DNA of 35,923 nucleotides from positions 1-35,923 of the forward strand of contig SOIH01000185.1 in assembly GCA_004376895.1 (NCBI GenBank), written 5' to 3'. The stretch's first letter is position 1. Each line of letters starts with the position of its first letter. Positions 1 through 8,271 of the stretch are shown piece by piece. The notes beneath the pieces are model-generated. The model had not been told where the DNA came from. It saw only the letters and a list, made by a program, of their open reading frames with translations, and did no database searches. The DNA is from Anaerolineales bacterium (lineage in GTDB: Bacteria; Chloroflexota; Anaerolineae; Anaerolineales; E44-bin32). The translations under genes were made by a program, and so were the position numbers.

Positions 1-758
1 GTAACACAGCTAGGATCGACGGCGACGGTGAAGGCGCGCGACTCAGAGAAAGAACCCTGGACGCCCCCATACATTGGGGCTACACGCCAGTAGTAGGTGG
101 TGCAATCGGTTAGCTCATCGGTAAGTACATAGGTGCCGGGGATGCCGAACTCTCCCAACAGGTTCGTACCGCTGAAGCCCGAATCAGTTTGCAGGTCGAC
201 GAAGTAGCCCTCGGGCAAACACTGAGGTTCGCCTACCTGGTAGTGCAGTTCGGCGTACAGCTCCCCAATGACCTCGCCCGGATCGGGCGAGAGCAGTTCC
301 GGAGCGCCCATCTCACCGGCGGTCGCACACAGAGGCCCGGTGAAGAATACGCGTGTAGACGAGTCCGGTCCATTCACCCCGTCGGTCCAGGCGCGCACCT
401 TCCAGAAGTACTCGGTGGACGGCTCCAGGGCCATTTGAGGATAAGGGGCATCGCTCAGTGGCCAGGTCAGCTCGCCGTCCGTCATGCCTGCCCGAGAGTT
501 GCCAAAATGCCGGTCGGGAGAGATTAGAAGTTTGAACTGTTCGGGAGTGCAGTCTGGATCAAATTCCCACTGAAACAACTCAGGAGTCAAGGTGTCGATC
601 GTAGGGGCAGTGCCGACATTGGAATAGTGACCGGGGGAGGTGATCGTAGGTGGTTCCAGATCCGCGGGTGTACAGGGGTCCGCGCTGGGACGGTTGCAGG
701 CCGTAAGCCCGAGCCCCAATACGAGCAGCGAGGATAGCAGCAACAGCTTCTTCGTCAT
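1..758 (-). CDS. Lipoprotein with FN3-like repeats, partial (runs off left edge)
   Basis: The frame reads 252 codons with no stop from ATG at 758 to the window edge, so the C-terminus is missing. An AAGGAG Shine-Dalgarno lies about 8 bases before the ATG. Residues 1-21 are a lipoprotein signal: MTKK, a Leu-rich core, then the lipobox LTAC with Cys21 as the lipidated residue. The mature part is exported and contains at least two beta-sandwich-like modules. These end in similar motifs (EYFWKVRA and TYYWRVAP), the usual fibronectin-III/Reelin-like pattern of extracellular proteins. Paired cysteines recur in equivalent places (DC, QC, DC), suggesting disulphides. The function is unknown; a surface binding or adhesion role is inference only. 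No promoter is obvious in the first 100 bases upstream. Confidence 0.8.
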   Translation of the reverse strand, partial: MTKKLLLLSSLLVLGLGLTACNRPSADPCTPADLEPPTITSPGHYSNVGTAPTIDTLTPELFQWEFDPDCTPEQFKLLISPDRHFGNSRAGMTDGELTWPLSDAPYPQMALEPSTEYFWKVRAWTDGVNGPDSSTRVFFTGPLCATAGEMGAPELLSPDPGEVIGELYAELHYQVGEPQCLPEGYFVDLQTDSGFSGTNLLGEFGIPGTYVLTDELTDCTTYYWRVAPMYGGVQGSFSESRAFTVAVDPSCV

Positions 759-1057
759 GACCATTCTCCTTGCGTTGGTTACAGGCCACCAATAAAAATG
801 GGTCTGCAGGAACGGTGTCAGGGAGCTTCTATGTATAGAACGTGAAACTTCTCAATTTGTGACAGTGGTCACGAGCTTTGATGAATTGTATTCATCCCGT
901 AGAAACGCGCTACTCAGCGAGAATCATCCATCTTTGCTAGATGCCCCATTAACTAGTGAAGGACCAAGACCCTTGGTTAATGTTCTAATGGTTCGGTTTT
1001 ATTGAGCGTGCTTAACAATCCACGGATTGAAGGGGAAGTGTCGAATGCGGGTGATGG

Positions 1058-1085
1058 TTGACACAGGCTTTGAAATGGGCATAAT
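1058..1085 (+). promoter_or_regulatory. Sigma-70-type promoter of the pheST T-box leader
   Basis: TTGACA (1058-1063), a 16-base spacer and CATAAT (1080-1085) match the housekeeping consensus at 11 of 12 positions. Transcription should start near 1092, just before the first helices of the T-box leader. The stretch from 759 to 1057 is otherwise without a gene; I see nothing recognisable in it beyond AT-rich upstream DNA of the divergent lipoprotein gene. Confidence 0.7.
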
Positions 1086-1107
1086 TGGAGTCGTAACCTA
1101 TAAAGGC

Positions 1108-1394
1108 TAAGACTGAGGAAAGTAGGCGGATCGAACTCGCCAGAGAGGCTGGGGCGTGGCTGGAACCCTGGTCCGAGAGAGTCCCGTTGAAGTTCCCTCA
1201 TGAGCCGCTCGGGGGAACGCCTCGCGAGAGGCCAGTAGTTCGGGCCGGAACCCCACCGTTAGCGACGGGGACCTGATCGCCGTATGTTGAGATTTGCAGC
1301 GGCGGCCGTCGGGATTGAGAGGGCCCTTAGGGGTCAACAAGGGTGGTACCGCGGGATTGCTCTCCCGTCCCTTGATCGGGCGGGGGTGTTTTGT
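1108..1394 (+). promoter_or_regulatory. T-box riboswitch (tRNA-Phe) controlling pheS-pheT
   Basis: The leader carries the T-box signature AGGGTGGTACCGCG at 1340-1353, which forms the antiterminator bulge. TGGT inside it pairs with the 3' ACCA end of uncharged tRNA. Upstream is a Stem I-like region with an AAGTA motif (about 1119) and a GAAGTTCCCTC segment, in which TTC at 1193-1195 is the likely specifier codon. UUC matches tRNA-Phe, as expected for the gene downstream. A terminator follows: CCCGTCC pairs with GGGCGGG (about 1364-1386), then TTTTGTTT. Under phenylalanine starvation uncharged tRNA-Phe should stabilise the antiterminator and allow transcription into pheST. The exact Stem I boundaries were not folded and are approximate. 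Confidence 0.9.
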
Positions 1395-1440
1395 TTAAAG
1401 CGCCGTCTGAAACGGCGCGAGTGAGTGAAAAGGAGCATCG

Positions 1441-2466
1441 ATGCTGAAACGTCTGGACGAACTTGAACGGGAGGCACTTAAGAATCTGGAGGAAGCGTTG
1501 GATGAACACACGCTTCAAGCCTGGAAGGTAAGCTACCTGGGACGTGCGGCCGAACTGGGAAAGATCACCGAGAGTCTGCGGGAGCTGTCGAAAGAGGAAC
1601 GTCCTGCTGTTGGGCGGCGCGCGAATGAGGTCAAGAAGGCGTTAGAAGCCGCCTATGAAGGGCGCGAAACGTCCATGCAGCAAGCCGCGGTAGAAAGAAG
1701 TTTGAGGGAAGAACGACTGGATGTCACCTTGCCCGGCCGCAGCATGTCGCGCGGCAGGATCCACCCTGCCAACCAGATGCTTCGCCGCATCTATGCGATC
1801 TTCGCCGAGATGGGCTTCCAAATCTACCGTTCACGCGAGGTGGAGACGGATGAATATAACTTTGGTCTCTTGAACATGCCCCCCTTTCACCCTGCCCGGG
1901 ACCTCTGGGACACCTTTTACACCACCGGAGAGGGCGTGCTCTTACGAACGCACACTTCTCCAGGGCAGATACTCGTGATGCGCGAGCGTGCTCCAGAGCC
2001 GATACGCGTAATCCTGCCGGGGATGTGCTATCGCTATGAGCAGATCTCGGCTCGGTCGGAGATCCAATTCAATCAAGTCGAAGGGTTGGCGATCGGAAAG
2101 AATATCACCTTTACCGACCTGAAAGGAACGCTAGTCGCCTTTGCTCGCCGTCTATATGGAGATGAGGTACGCACGCGCTTTCGAGCGGCCCACTTCCCCT
2201 TTACAGAGCCCTCAGCCGAGATGGATATCGAGTGTTTCGTCTGTGACGGTGAGGGATGTGGGGTATGTAAGAAGACCGGGTGGCTGGAGGTCCTGGGTTG
2301 CGGCATGGTCCACCCTACCGTGCTGGCCAACGGGGGCTACGATCCTGAGATCGTCTCCGGCTTTGCTTTCGGCATGGGACCTGAACGCATCGCCATGAAT
2401 ATTCACCGTATTGACGACATCCGCAACTTCTGGGCGAATGATCTGAGATTCTTACAGCAATTCTGA
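1441..2466 (+). CDS. pheS: Phenylalanine--tRNA ligase alpha subunit
   Basis: This is the catalytic subunit of the (alpha-beta)2 synthetase that charges tRNA-Phe with phenylalanine in the cytoplasm. It is 341 residues, the usual length. The N-terminal ~90 residues are the helical coiled-coil arm that contacts tRNA. The class II core follows with HPANQM (motif 1 region), NMPPFHPARD, the THTSPGQ substrate loop, motif 2 (CYRYEQ ... FNQVEGL) and motif 3 (GMGPERIAM). A Cys-rich insert (CFVC...CGVCKKTG) before LGCGMVHP may bind zinc; it is present in part of the family. AGGAG at 1431-1435 sets the start. It is the first gene of pheST, 40 bases before pheT, under the T-box. Confidence 0.96.
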   Translation: MLKRLDELEREALKNLEEALDEHTLQAWKVSYLGRAAELGKITESLRELSKEERPAVGRRANEVKKALEAAYEGRETSMQQAAVERSLREERLDVTLPGRSMSRGRIHPANQMLRRIYAIFAEMGFQIYRSREVETDEYNFGLLNMPPFHPARDLWDTFYTTGEGVLLRTHTSPGQILVMRERAPEPIRVILPGMCYRYEQISARSEIQFNQVEGLAIGKNITFTDLKGTLVAFARRLYGDEVRTRFRAAHFPFTEPSAEMDIECFVCDGEGCGVCKKTGWLEVLGCGMVHPTVLANGGYDPEIVSGFAFGMGPERIAMNIHRIDDIRNFWANDLRFLQQF

Positions 2467-2506
2467 GCCCCAATCGGGCTTTAAATAGGATGACAAGGGA
2501 GGCTTC

Positions 2507-5065
2507 ATGAAAGTTCCCATAACTTGGCTGCGCGAGTTTGTCGATATTGAACTTCCAATTCCCGAGCTAGCCCACAGGCTGACTCTGGCCGGACTGGAGG
2601 TGGAGGAGATCCGCTTTGTTGGACTTCCACAACCAGAGGAAAAGATAGAGGGCCATACCGGTCGCAAGCGAAGCATCGGAACGAACGTAACAGGACTAGC
2701 ATGGGACCCCGAAAAATTCGTCGTCGGGGCGGTGTTAGAAGTCATGCCTCATCCGGACGCAGATCGCCTGGTGCTGTGCCGTTTGGATGATGGTGAACAG
2801 GAACACACCGTGCTCACCGGCGCGCCCAATCTTTTCCCCTATAAAGGGCAAGGAACCCTGAAGAACCCTTTGAAGGTAGCCTACGCACGCGAAGGAGCCA
2901 CACTTTTCGATGGCCATATCTCTGGTTGGGAAACCTTCACGCTCAAGCGGGCGAAGATCCGCGGGGTAGAGTCTTATTCGATGGCCTGTTCGGAAAAAGA
3001 ACTCGGTATCTCTGAGGAACATGAGGGCATTATCATCCTCGACGAGGACGCGCCGGTTGGGCAGCCACTCGTGGAGTACATGGGTGATGCGGTCCTAGAT
3101 ATCACGCTCACGCCCAATGTATCCCGCAATGCCAACATCCTGGGGGTGGCACGGGAGGTAGCTGCGCTGACAGGGGCGGCGCTGAATGAGCCCTCCTACG
3201 AAGTCCCATGGAAGGGTCCTTCGATCGATGGGCGGGTGAGCATCGATATCCGCAATCCCGAACTGAACCCGCGCTTCGTACTGGGACTTGTTGAGGGGGT
3301 AGATGTTGGACCCAGCCCATACTGGGTGCAGCTCCGCCTGCAATTAGCAGGGATGCGGCCGATCAATAATATCGTTGATGCCACGAACTACGTCATGCTT
3401 GAAATTGGCGAACCTCTGCACGCGTTTGACTTCGATGTCCTCGTCGAACGCGCCGGTGGAAACGCGCCGGAGATCATCACCCGGCTTCCGGAATCGAAGG
3501 AGCGCATAACCACACTCGACGGCGTCGAGCGGTCACTGGACGATTTCACGGTCTTAGTGACCGATAGCGCCGGGGCGCTTTCGATCGCCGGCGTGATGGG
3601 GGGCGCCGAGTCAGAGGTTAGTGAGAAGACCACCCGCGTTTTGCTTGAGGGGGCTTCCTGGAATTTCATCAACATCCGCCGGACGGCAGGGTCGCAGAAC
3701 CTACAATCCGAAGCCTCCTACCGTTTCGAGCGCGGAGTTCCCCCGGCGATGGCGGAACGGGGGGTCAAGCGCAGCCTGTCCCGGATCCAACAATTTGCCG
3801 GTGGCGAAATCGCCCAGGGGCTTGTTGACGAATATCCATTGCCGCCAGAGCCGTCGATTGTAGAGATTTCCCCAGTTGATGTGGAGCGCTCGCTCGGGAT
3901 CCGACTTGAGATCGATGCTATCGAGGAAATACTCGGTCGGCTCGGTTTTGAGATCGAGAACAAAGGGGAAAAGCTGCATGTGACAACGCCAGATCATCGC
4001 ATGGATATCGGTGAGGGCATCGTAGGTGTTGCAGACTTGATGGAAGAAGTGGCACGGATCTATGGTTACGACCGTCTGCCGGAGACAATGATCTCTGATG
4101 AGATCCCGCCTCAGTACAGCAATACAGCCCTGGAGCGTGAGGAGCAAATCCGAAACCTGCTCGCTGGTCTTGATTTACAGGAGATCGTAACCTATCGCCT
4201 AACAGCCCCAGACCATGAAGCTAGAATCTTGCCCACCGGGATGAAACCCGACGATAGACCGTATATCCAATTAGAGAATCCAATCAGCGTCGACCGTATG
4301 GTCATGCGCCACAGCTTATTAGCAAGCGTACTGGAAATCGTGGAAAGCAACGCCCGTTTCCAGGAGCGCATCGCCGTGTTCGAAATTGGACCGGTTTATT
4401 TGTCTGCTGAAGAGGGTGAACTCCCGGTCGAATCGCTCAAACTCGCCATAGCGCTAACCGGACCGCGCGCGCTTCCTTCCTGGCGGGAACCATCATCAAA
4501 GGAATTCGACTTTTTCGATTTAAAGGGCATTCTCGAGGCGTTGTTCGAAGGTCTTAAGGTCGGGATAGTGGAGTATTCCCCGGGGGAACACCCATCATTT
4601 CATCCCGGAAAATGCGCGCGGATATTGGTCGATGGAAAGCAAGCGGGTGTTATGGGAGAGCTTCACCCTCTAGTGAAGGAGCGCTACAATTTTCAGTCCT
4701 TTCCTCTTCTTGCTGCAGAATTGGATGTAGAAATGGTCATCCATGCGATCCCTGAATCGATTGACGTGGAATTGGTCAAGGCCTTCCCGCCCGTATTGGA
4801 AGATCTCGCGATCGTCGTCGATGAGGCAATCCCAGCGGAACGAGTCCTTGGCGTCATCCGGAAAGCGGGAGGGGATCTGCTGGAGGACATCCGCCTCTTC
4901 GATCTCTACCGGGGCGAACAAATCGAGGCGGATAAGAAGAGTCTGGCATATGCCCTGACGTATCAGGCTCTGGATCGAACATTGACAGATGAAGAAGTGG
5001 CAGGGCTGCGGAAGAAAATCGTTAAGGCGTTAGAGAAAGAACTCGGCGCCTACCTGCGATCTTAG
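2507..5065 (+). CDS. pheT: Phenylalanine--tRNA ligase beta subunit
   Basis: This is the tRNA-binding and editing subunit of PheRS, 852 residues (the family is usually ~800). From the N-terminus: a short start domain (MKVPITWLREFV), an EMAP/Trbp-type OB-fold (about 65-190) and the B3/B4 editing domain (about 230-420, with NIVDATNYVM, EPLHAFDFD and AGVMGG). Then come B5 (about 430-515), the inactive synthetase-like core and a C-terminal FDX-ACB anticodon-binding domain (about 760-852, starting KAFPPVLEDLA). A GGGAGG Shine-Dalgarno precedes the ATG. It is co-transcribed with pheS. Its TAG stop overlaps the stop of the convergent GAF gene by four bases, so no intergenic terminator can exist between them. 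Confidence 0.96.
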   Translation: MKVPITWLREFVDIELPIPELAHRLTLAGLEVEEIRFVGLPQPEEKIEGHTGRKRSIGTNVTGLAWDPEKFVVGAVLEVMPHPDADRLVLCRLDDGEQEHTVLTGAPNLFPYKGQGTLKNPLKVAYAREGATLFDGHISGWETFTLKRAKIRGVESYSMACSEKELGISEEHEGIIILDEDAPVGQPLVEYMGDAVLDITLTPNVSRNANILGVAREVAALTGAALNEPSYEVPWKGPSIDGRVSIDIRNPELNPRFVLGLVEGVDVGPSPYWVQLRLQLAGMRPINNIVDATNYVMLEIGEPLHAFDFDVLVERAGGNAPEIITRLPESKERITTLDGVERSLDDFTVLVTDSAGALSIAGVMGGAESEVSEKTTRVLLEGASWNFINIRRTAGSQNLQSEASYRFERGVPPAMAERGVKRSLSRIQQFAGGEIAQGLVDEYPLPPEPSIVEISPVDVERSLGIRLEIDAIEEILGRLGFEIENKGEKLHVTTPDHRMDIGEGIVGVADLMEEVARIYGYDRLPETMISDEIPPQYSNTALEREEQIRNLLAGLDLQEIVTYRLTAPDHEARILPTGMKPDDRPYIQLENPISVDRMVMRHSLLASVLEIVESNARFQERIAVFEIGPVYLSAEEGELPVESLKLAIALTGPRALPSWREPSSKEFDFFDLKGILEALFEGLKVGIVEYSPGEHPSFHPGKCARILVDGKQAGVMGELHPLVKERYNFQSFPLLAAELDVEMVIHAIPESIDVELVKAFPPVLEDLAIVVDEAIPAERVLGVIRKAGGDLLEDIRLFDLYRGEQIEADKKSLAYALTYQALDRTLTDEEVAGLRKKIVKALEKELGAYLRS

Positions 5066-5676
5066 TCTTTCTCCTCGGATAAGGCTTCGGCGCGTTGGAT
5101 CGCCATAGAAGCAAGTTGTGCCACGACCATCAGTAAATGGTGGTCTTCGGTTGAAAAATCTCGGTCACCGAGTTTGTTGATCGCTTCGATCACACCGAGA
5201 ATGCGCTCGCCATCAAGGAGAGGCACACAAACAAGTGCTTGCGTGTGAAAACCCATAGTTTCATCAACTTGGTTGAAGAAACGAGGGTCTTTGCGCACAT
5301 CGAGGACAATTGCGGGTTCACGATTATCCGCCACCCATCCGGCGATACCCTTCCCGGGTGGCAGCTTGTAGCCCTGAAGGCGATCACGTGCTTCGCCGCG
5401 GACAACAACGAATACCAATTCCTCAGTCTCATCGTCTCGCAGGAGCAGCGAACCATCGCGTGTTCCCAAGACTGCCAAAGCGGATCCTAATAGATCATCA
5501 AGGACATGGATCAAGTTTGTTTGAGGTCCCATGCGCTGGATCAGATCCTGGATGGCGCTTAAGCCGCGCACGGAGGAGCGCAGGATTGTCAGCTCCTCTC
5601 GTAGTTCTTGATTCTCCTGGTTTAGTCGGGAGACCTCTGTTTGCAGAAAGCGTAGGGGGTCGCGGGTATCTACCAT
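5062..5676 (-). CDS. GAF domain protein with N-terminal coiled coil
   Basis: The start chosen is ATG at 5676 (MVDTRDPLRF), because AAAGGA lies about 7 bases upstream; an ATG at 5733 has no ribosome site. The 204-residue protein begins with a heptad-like coiled coil (about 8-50, QTEVSRLNQENQELREEL). A single GAF domain follows, with PGKGIAGWVADN, DVRKDPRF and LDGERILGVIEAINK as typical GAF blocks. GAF domains bind small ligands or tetrapyrroles, or mediate dimerisation. No output domain (kinase, cyclase, HTH) is attached, so this is a stand-alone sensor or scaffold that must act through a partner. The ligand cannot be told from sequence. Confidence 0.85.
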   Translation of the reverse strand: MVDTRDPLRFLQTEVSRLNQENQELREELTILRSSVRGLSAIQDLIQRMGPQTNLIHVLDDLLGSALAVLGTRDGSLLLRDDETEELVFVVVRGEARDRLQGYKLPPGKGIAGWVADNREPAIVLDVRKDPRFFNQVDETMGFHTQALVCVPLLDGERILGVIEAINKLGDRDFSTEDHHLLMVVAQLASMAIQRAEALSEEKD

Positions 5677-5931
5677 GATGGGTCCTTTAGATAGGTTGAT
5701 ATTAGCACAAGTAGAATTCCCAGGAAAGTTCATTTCTGGACGGATCTCACCGAAATATCGCCTTTGGGGATTATCCCCGAGTTGGATTAATATGCGGTGG
5801 CTTGCACATCGGGCATGATATGATGCCCGTCATGCACTCGTTAGGGCGAAAACGCCGATTGTACAATAATGGGGAGCGAGGGCGGTCCTTACTCTTAAAT
5901 GAGGTATCAGCGTGGAGGGAATAACTGTGTG

Positions 5932-6357
5932 ATGAATATATATTTCTCATGCTCTCTCACAGGAGGGAGGCAGGACGAATCAGTCTACATGACGATTGTG
6001 GGTCATCTATTGGAGATTGGACATGACGTGCCCACCGCGCACCTCGCTCATCCGCAGGTGATGGATTTGGAGCGCGTTGTAGACGCCGGAGAAGTCTATG
6101 AGCGGGACATGGCCTGGATCGAAGCCTGTGATGCGGTTATTGCTGAGGTGAGTACGCCATCACACGGAGTGGGGTATGAGATCGCTGTAGCGCTCAAGCG
6201 GGGAAAACCGGTGCTGTGCTGTTACCGTGACGGTGTGACTGTGTCGAAGATGATCACAGGAAACGACTCGAAAAGGCTGACGCTATGCACCTATCAAGGG
6301 ACTGAAGACGCGCTGACGGCGATTGATGATTTTCTGCAAGCGCTGCCTGGCGCATGA
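5932..6357 (+). CDS. 2'-Deoxynucleoside 5'-phosphate N-hydrolase-like protein (DNPH1/Rcl family)
   Basis: The 141-residue protein fits the nucleoside 2-deoxyribosyltransferase superfamily and most closely the DNPH1/Rcl group. That group hydrolyses the glycosidic bond of deoxynucleoside monophosphates. Visible motifs are IYFSCSLTGGRQD (phosphate loop), YERDMAWIEACDAVIAEV, and SHGVGYEIAVAL, with the Glu of GYE at the position of the family's catalytic glutamate. The likely role is sanitising or salvaging abnormal deoxynucleotides in the cytoplasm. GGAGG (5914-5918) lies 13 bases before ATG 5932 but 10 before an in-frame GTG at 5929, so the latter may be used. The gene is monocistronic and closed by its own terminator. 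Confidence 0.8.
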   Translation: MNIYFSCSLTGGRQDESVYMTIVGHLLEIGHDVPTAHLAHPQVMDLERVVDAGEVYERDMAWIEACDAVIAEVSTPSHGVGYEIAVALKRGKPVLCCYRDGVTVSKMITGNDSKRLTLCTYQGTEDALTAIDDFLQALPGA

Positions 6358-6380
6358 GAGAGACTGAGGGTAAGTTCGCA

Positions 6381-6412
6381 TCCCCCGAGAAGAAATTGGG
6401 GGATTTTGTTTT
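6381..6412 (+). terminator. Rho-independent terminator
   Basis: TCCCCC (6381-6386) pairs with GGGGGA (6398-6403) across an 11-base loop and is followed by TTTTGTTTT. It ends the DNPH1-like transcript and also lies downstream of the converging NifU gene. Confidence 0.8.
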
Positions 6413-6485
6413 ATCCAGCGTGCAGTGCCAATAATTGTGGGCGCGAATTTGCTTGCGTGTTGTGTTTGTTGATATTGAGTTGTTT

Positions 6486-6749
6486 TCACACAGCTTCGAC
6501 GCTCTTTATGTCGGGGAAGAACTGACGGACCGAACCCTCTACCCAACCGCGGAGTGTCCCTTCTGAGAGATGACAACCCTCGCAGGCACCGCCCATCTTC
6601 ACCTTAAGAACCTCCCCGTCGAAGGAAACCAAACGTACCCATCCACCGTGATATTGCTCGATGTATGAACTGACGACTTCCAACAACGCCCGCATTCGCT
6701 CTTCCGGCGGGGCGTCTATGTCATGGCTATGATTGGCTGTTATTGACAT
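6486..6749 (-). CDS. NifU C-terminal-type Fe-S scaffold protein
   Basis: An 87-residue protein made almost entirely of the NifU C-terminal (Nfu) domain. Cys56 and Cys59 in GGACEGCHLSEGTLRG are the paired ligands that hold a transient [4Fe-4S] cluster in a dimer. The family hands clusters to apo-enzymes in the cytoplasm. GGAGG stands 5 bases before the ATG. It is the second gene of a two-gene unit, 30 bases after the cyclic-nucleotide-binding gene, so the two are probably co-expressed. Likely clients in this window are the radical SAM enzyme AmrS and molybdenum cofactor steps, but that is inference. Confidence 0.88.
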   Translation of the reverse strand: MSITANHSHDIDAPPEERMRALLEVVSSYIEQYHGGWVRLVSFDGEVLKVKMGGACEGCHLSEGTLRGWVEGSVRQFFPDIKSVEAV

Positions 6750-6779
6750 ACCTGCCTCCGATCGTGGGTTTGTGCTTTC

Positions 6780-7250
6780 TCAAAGCGCCTTGGTGGCGAC
6801 ACCATCCCTCAGTAATCTAACCACATGTGCATGCGTATTTTGCAGTCGCTGCGCGATCACATCTGCTAAACGTTCAAGGATGACCACGCCCGCATCAGGA
6901 TGTTTCTCGCATAACATGGTGAGGTCCTCGCCCTTAATGCTCAAGACCAGACTTGGTTTAATGCTTACAGCACAGGACGTGTAACTCTTGCGCCCGAGTG
7001 CCGCGGACCAGCCGAAAACACCCCCTTCTTCGATCTCGGTCACAGGTATCACGTCCCCATCATGAGGCTTAAAGCGGATAGCCACCTTGCCCGAGATCAA
7101 GAAGTATAACCTCTCGGCGCGGGCATCCTGCTCGAAGATCACATCACCTTCTCCAAAGGTTTCTGAGTCAAATCTTTTTGCCAGGAGATTGAGGTGTTTT
7201 GTGTCGAGCCCCTTAAATAGAGGTAGCGAATTGAACGTATCCCGGTTCAT
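6780..7250 (-). CDS. Stand-alone cyclic-nucleotide-binding (Crp-type) domain protein
   Basis: The 156-residue protein is a single cNMP-binding beta-roll with flanking helices (LPLFKGLD, GEGDVIFEQDARAERLYFLISGKVAI). There is no helix-turn-helix after it, so it is not a Crp/Fnr activator. The phosphate-binding cassette reads GGVFGWSAALGRKSYTSCAVS. The usual Glu after the Gly and the Arg-Ala pair are altered, so true cAMP binding is doubtful. Such proteins are usually redox or ligand sensors or protein-interaction modules. It is the first gene of a unit with the NifU-type scaffold, which hints at a link to Fe-S or redox status. The ATG has only a weak TAAGG ribosome site. Confidence 0.82.
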   Translation of the reverse strand: MNRDTFNSLPLFKGLDTKHLNLLAKRFDSETFGEGDVIFEQDARAERLYFLISGKVAIRFKPHDGDVIPVTEIEEGGVFGWSAALGRKSYTSCAVSIKPSLVLSIKGEDLTMLCEKHPDAGVVILERLADVIAQRLQNTHAHVVRLLRDGVATKAL

Positions 7251-7597
7251 AGCCTTAGTTCAGCAGGTGGCGACTTCAGTGTAGTTTGGCTGTTAATGGG
7301 CTTCGAAGTGGATTCTTTCCCGATCTGTACGACAACCGTCACATCCTTCGGATTATGGGTCCTATTGCACAGCCTCAAGAAAAATACCTTGACGCAACAT
7401 CTAATTGTAGGTATATTATCAAACACAGGCAGGCATCTGGGTGCCCCCCTCACCTAGATGTTTGTCTGTGTTTTTAACTAGGATTTTCAGCTTTAATTCT
7501 ATTGAGAAGAATGTGAGAAAGCCGCTAAGTTGTGCCGGGGAAGCTACCTGTTATAGGTCGCTCTTCCCTGCTGAGCGGACCCTCGTGATTTCGGGAT
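7251..7597. other. Intergenic region between mobA and the cNMP-binding gene
   Basis: This 347-base gap holds no convincing coding frame. It contains the upstream region of the leftward cNMP-binding gene and the long hairpin at 7422-7475. A rightward promoter-like sequence (TTGACG 7389-7394, 17 bases, TATATT 7412-7417) points into that hairpin. Between 7476 and 7597 I see nothing definite. Confidence 0.6.
7422..7475 (+). terminator. Long hairpin with T-run; terminator or tiny structured RNA
   Basis: AACACAGgcA (7422-7431) and ATCTGGGTG (7435-7443) pair with CACCTAGAT (7451-7459) and TTTGTCTGTGTT (about 7461-7472), followed by TTTT. The T-run is on the plus strand, yet no plus-strand gene ends here. 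On the minus strand it lies downstream of mobA, where the run of T is only TTT, so it may act as a weaker terminator for mobA. Confidence 0.55.
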
Positions 7598-8209
7598 TTA
7601 CGAAGAGCGGGTGATCCGGGCGTCTCGTTTAAGGAGCTGTTCCGCTCGTTCTAAGTCTTCCGCTGTGTTTACATTGAAGAAACTCAAACCGGAAGGATCA
7701 AGCTCGGAGAGTTCGGGCTCTTCGATGGGGAGGACATGTACTTTCGGAAAGAAACTAACCATTCGTTGTTCGCCGGATTCCAGCACCGCTTCCACCGCGG
7801 GAAGGCAGCGCACCCTGTTATAAACTGATTGGAGCGGTTCGTACTTGTCCCCATGTTTGGGGACGATCATATCGGCCTCATGCGCTCGGTTGAGAAGGTG
7901 CTCGAGCAATTCACGACTCACGAAAGGTGTATCGCAAGACAAAACCAGGACGACCTCACCCTGCGCAGCTCTAAGAGCGGTTTTGAGACCGTGCAAGGCG
8001 CCAGTGCCGGGGACCTCGTCGGGCGCCATCCGCAGATTGAGATGGGTCAGAGTCTCCGGGCGATTGGTTGTTATCAGGATTTCGTCCGCCAGACCATCGA
8101 CTCGACCGAGCACTCGCTCGATGAGTGGAGTCCCCGCCAGACGGATCAGAGCCTTATCTTCCCCCATACGGCTGGATTTCCCGCCCGCTTGAATAGCAAT
8201 GGTGATCAT
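7598..8209 (-). CDS. mobA: Molybdenum cofactor guanylyltransferase
   Basis: MobA transfers GMP from GTP to Mo-molybdopterin, giving the MGD cofactor of DMSO-reductase-type enzymes. The 203-residue protein starts with the nucleotidyltransferase loop AGGKSSRMGEDKALI (residues 8-22; Lys11, Arg14 and Lys19 contact GTP phosphates). It has the metal-binding LSCDTPF segment and ends with the family signature FNVNTAEDLERAE. The length is typical. A GAGGG sits 13 bases before the ATG, farther than usual. No other moco gene is in the window. The related MobA-like/CoxL-type transferases are less likely, given the FNVNTAEDL end. Confidence 0.88.
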   Translation of the reverse strand: MITIAIQAGGKSSRMGEDKALIRLAGTPLIERVLGRVDGLADEILITTNRPETLTHLNLRMAPDEVPGTGALHGLKTALRAAQGEVVLVLSCDTPFVSRELLEHLLNRAHEADMIVPKHGDKYEPLQSVYNRVRCLPAVEAVLESGEQRMVSFFPKVHVLPIEEPELSELDPSGLSFFNVNTAEDLERAEQLLKRDARITRSS

Positions 8210-8249
8210 GGCTACATTTTACCCTCGCTGATAACGCCCTGGGGGCGGG

Positions 8250-8258
8250 TGATATAAT
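8250..8258 (+). promoter_or_regulatory. Extended -10 promoter of amrS
   Basis: TGATATAAT is a perfect extended -10 (TGnTATAAT); no good -35 is present. The start of transcription would be near 8265, only about 7 bases before the ATG at 8272. There is no Shine-Dalgarno sequence in that stretch, so the mRNA may be almost leaderless. Confidence 0.6.
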
Positions 8259-8271
8259 TCGCAATAATCTC

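Noticed and set aside
3701-4147. A 148-codon minus-strand frame inside pheT.
   Set aside because: It is antisense to conserved PheT domains and shows no recognisable motif or ribosome site.
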